DNA of 64,000 nucleotides, taken from positions 32,252-96,251 of the forward strand of contig DAHXNO010000070.1 in assembly GCA_027365345.1 (NCBI GenBank). The letters are read 5' to 3'. The DNA is from Granulicella sp. (GTDB lineage: Bacteria > Acidobacteriota > Terriglobia > Terriglobales > Acidobacteriaceae). A program made the position numbers and the translations under genes. Under the pieces are notes generated by a model. That model was not told the DNA's origin. It worked only from the letters and a program-made list of their open reading frames with translations, and did not search any database. Shown one piece after another: positions 63,928 through 64,000 of this stretch (its first letter is position 1; every line of letters starts with the position of its first letter).

Positions 63928-63963
63928 GCCGGGGACTGAGCGTCTGGTTGCTCCGTCCCCGGC
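63928..63963. terminator. Strong hairpin downstream of the truncated GH27 gene
   Basis: Perfect 9-bp arms GCCGGGGAC and GTCCCCGGC, extended inward by GAGC/GCTC after one mismatch, enclose an 8-base loop. There is no clear U-tract, so it may be a factor-independent terminator of weak type or part of a dispersed hairpin element. It lies 46 bp after the stop. Confidence 0.5.
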
Positions 63964-64000
63964 TGCTGACCGTGTCGATGAGTCGCGGCCGGTTATTCCT

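Overview
The window is a GC-rich bacterial chromosome segment. An exosortase/PEP-CTERM exopolysaccharide locus, many secreted glycan-active enzymes with Tat-like or Sec signals, a type III polyketide synthase and frequent DPP-like peptidase and DUF885 genes all point to a soil Acidobacteriota (Terriglobia-like). That placement is inference from gene content, not from a marker gene. No rRNA, tRNA, CRISPR array or intact insertion sequence was seen.

Layout. (1) 1-860: the 5' part of a RelE-type toxin gene with an 18-bp palindrome upstream, and a tiny membrane protein. (2) 1.4-6.1 kb: a type III PKS / methyltransferase / DUF2306 / FAD oxidoreductase group that probably makes a lipidic polyketide or quinone. 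(3) 6.6-25.2 kb: a coherent exosortase A exopolysaccharide system. It has a TPR lipoprotein (PrsT-like), EpsI, XrtA, a Wza-like export protein, an outer-membrane barrel, a chain-length protein, an ExeA-like ATPase, a BY-type kinase, an initiating sugar transferase, a WbpP-like epimerase, two sigma-54 activators, one PEP-CTERM substrate and a WbpA-like dehydrogenase. Three good -24/-12 elements sit in front of xrtA, the export gene and the second activator, so the locus looks wired to sigma-54. (4) 25.8-31.6 kb: SGNH hydrolase, CE15 esterase, a DoxX-like protein, a dead rhamnosidase-like 3' fragment and an MFS carrier.

(5) 31.7-37.8 kb: the most interesting region. A six-gene minus-strand operon encodes an aldehyde dehydrogenase, a split UxaA-family lyase (SuyA/SuyB-like), an Ldh-family dehydrogenase (ComC-like), a 2-hydroxyacid dehydrogenase (SlcC-like) and a LacD-type aldolase. 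Together these are the parts needed to cleave a sulfo-sugar phosphate, oxidise sulfolactaldehyde, invert sulfolactate and release sulfite. A kinase of the phosphofructokinase family and a fucose/arabinose isomerase-like protein at 51.3-53.9 kb could supply the first two steps. This is a hypothesis with a clear sugar-acid alternative.

(6) 38.4-50.7 kb: GH42, GH76, DUF6259, a DUF5054 3' fragment, an alditol oxidase, a LacI regulator, an L-rhamnose mutarotase, a TIM-barrel isomerase carrying an in-frame stop, and a PMI-like cupin. (7) 54-62.7 kb: two FCD-GntR regulators, a DUF885 protein, an S9 peptidase with a one-base frameshift, and a hydroxyproline catabolic set whose FAD oxidase is reduced to a stub. 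(8) 62.8-63.9 kb: a GH27 gene with a lost start codon and lost C-terminus.

A recurring theme is gene decay in the accessory half: six broken genes or fragments lie within 34 kb, while the exopolysaccharide locus is intact.
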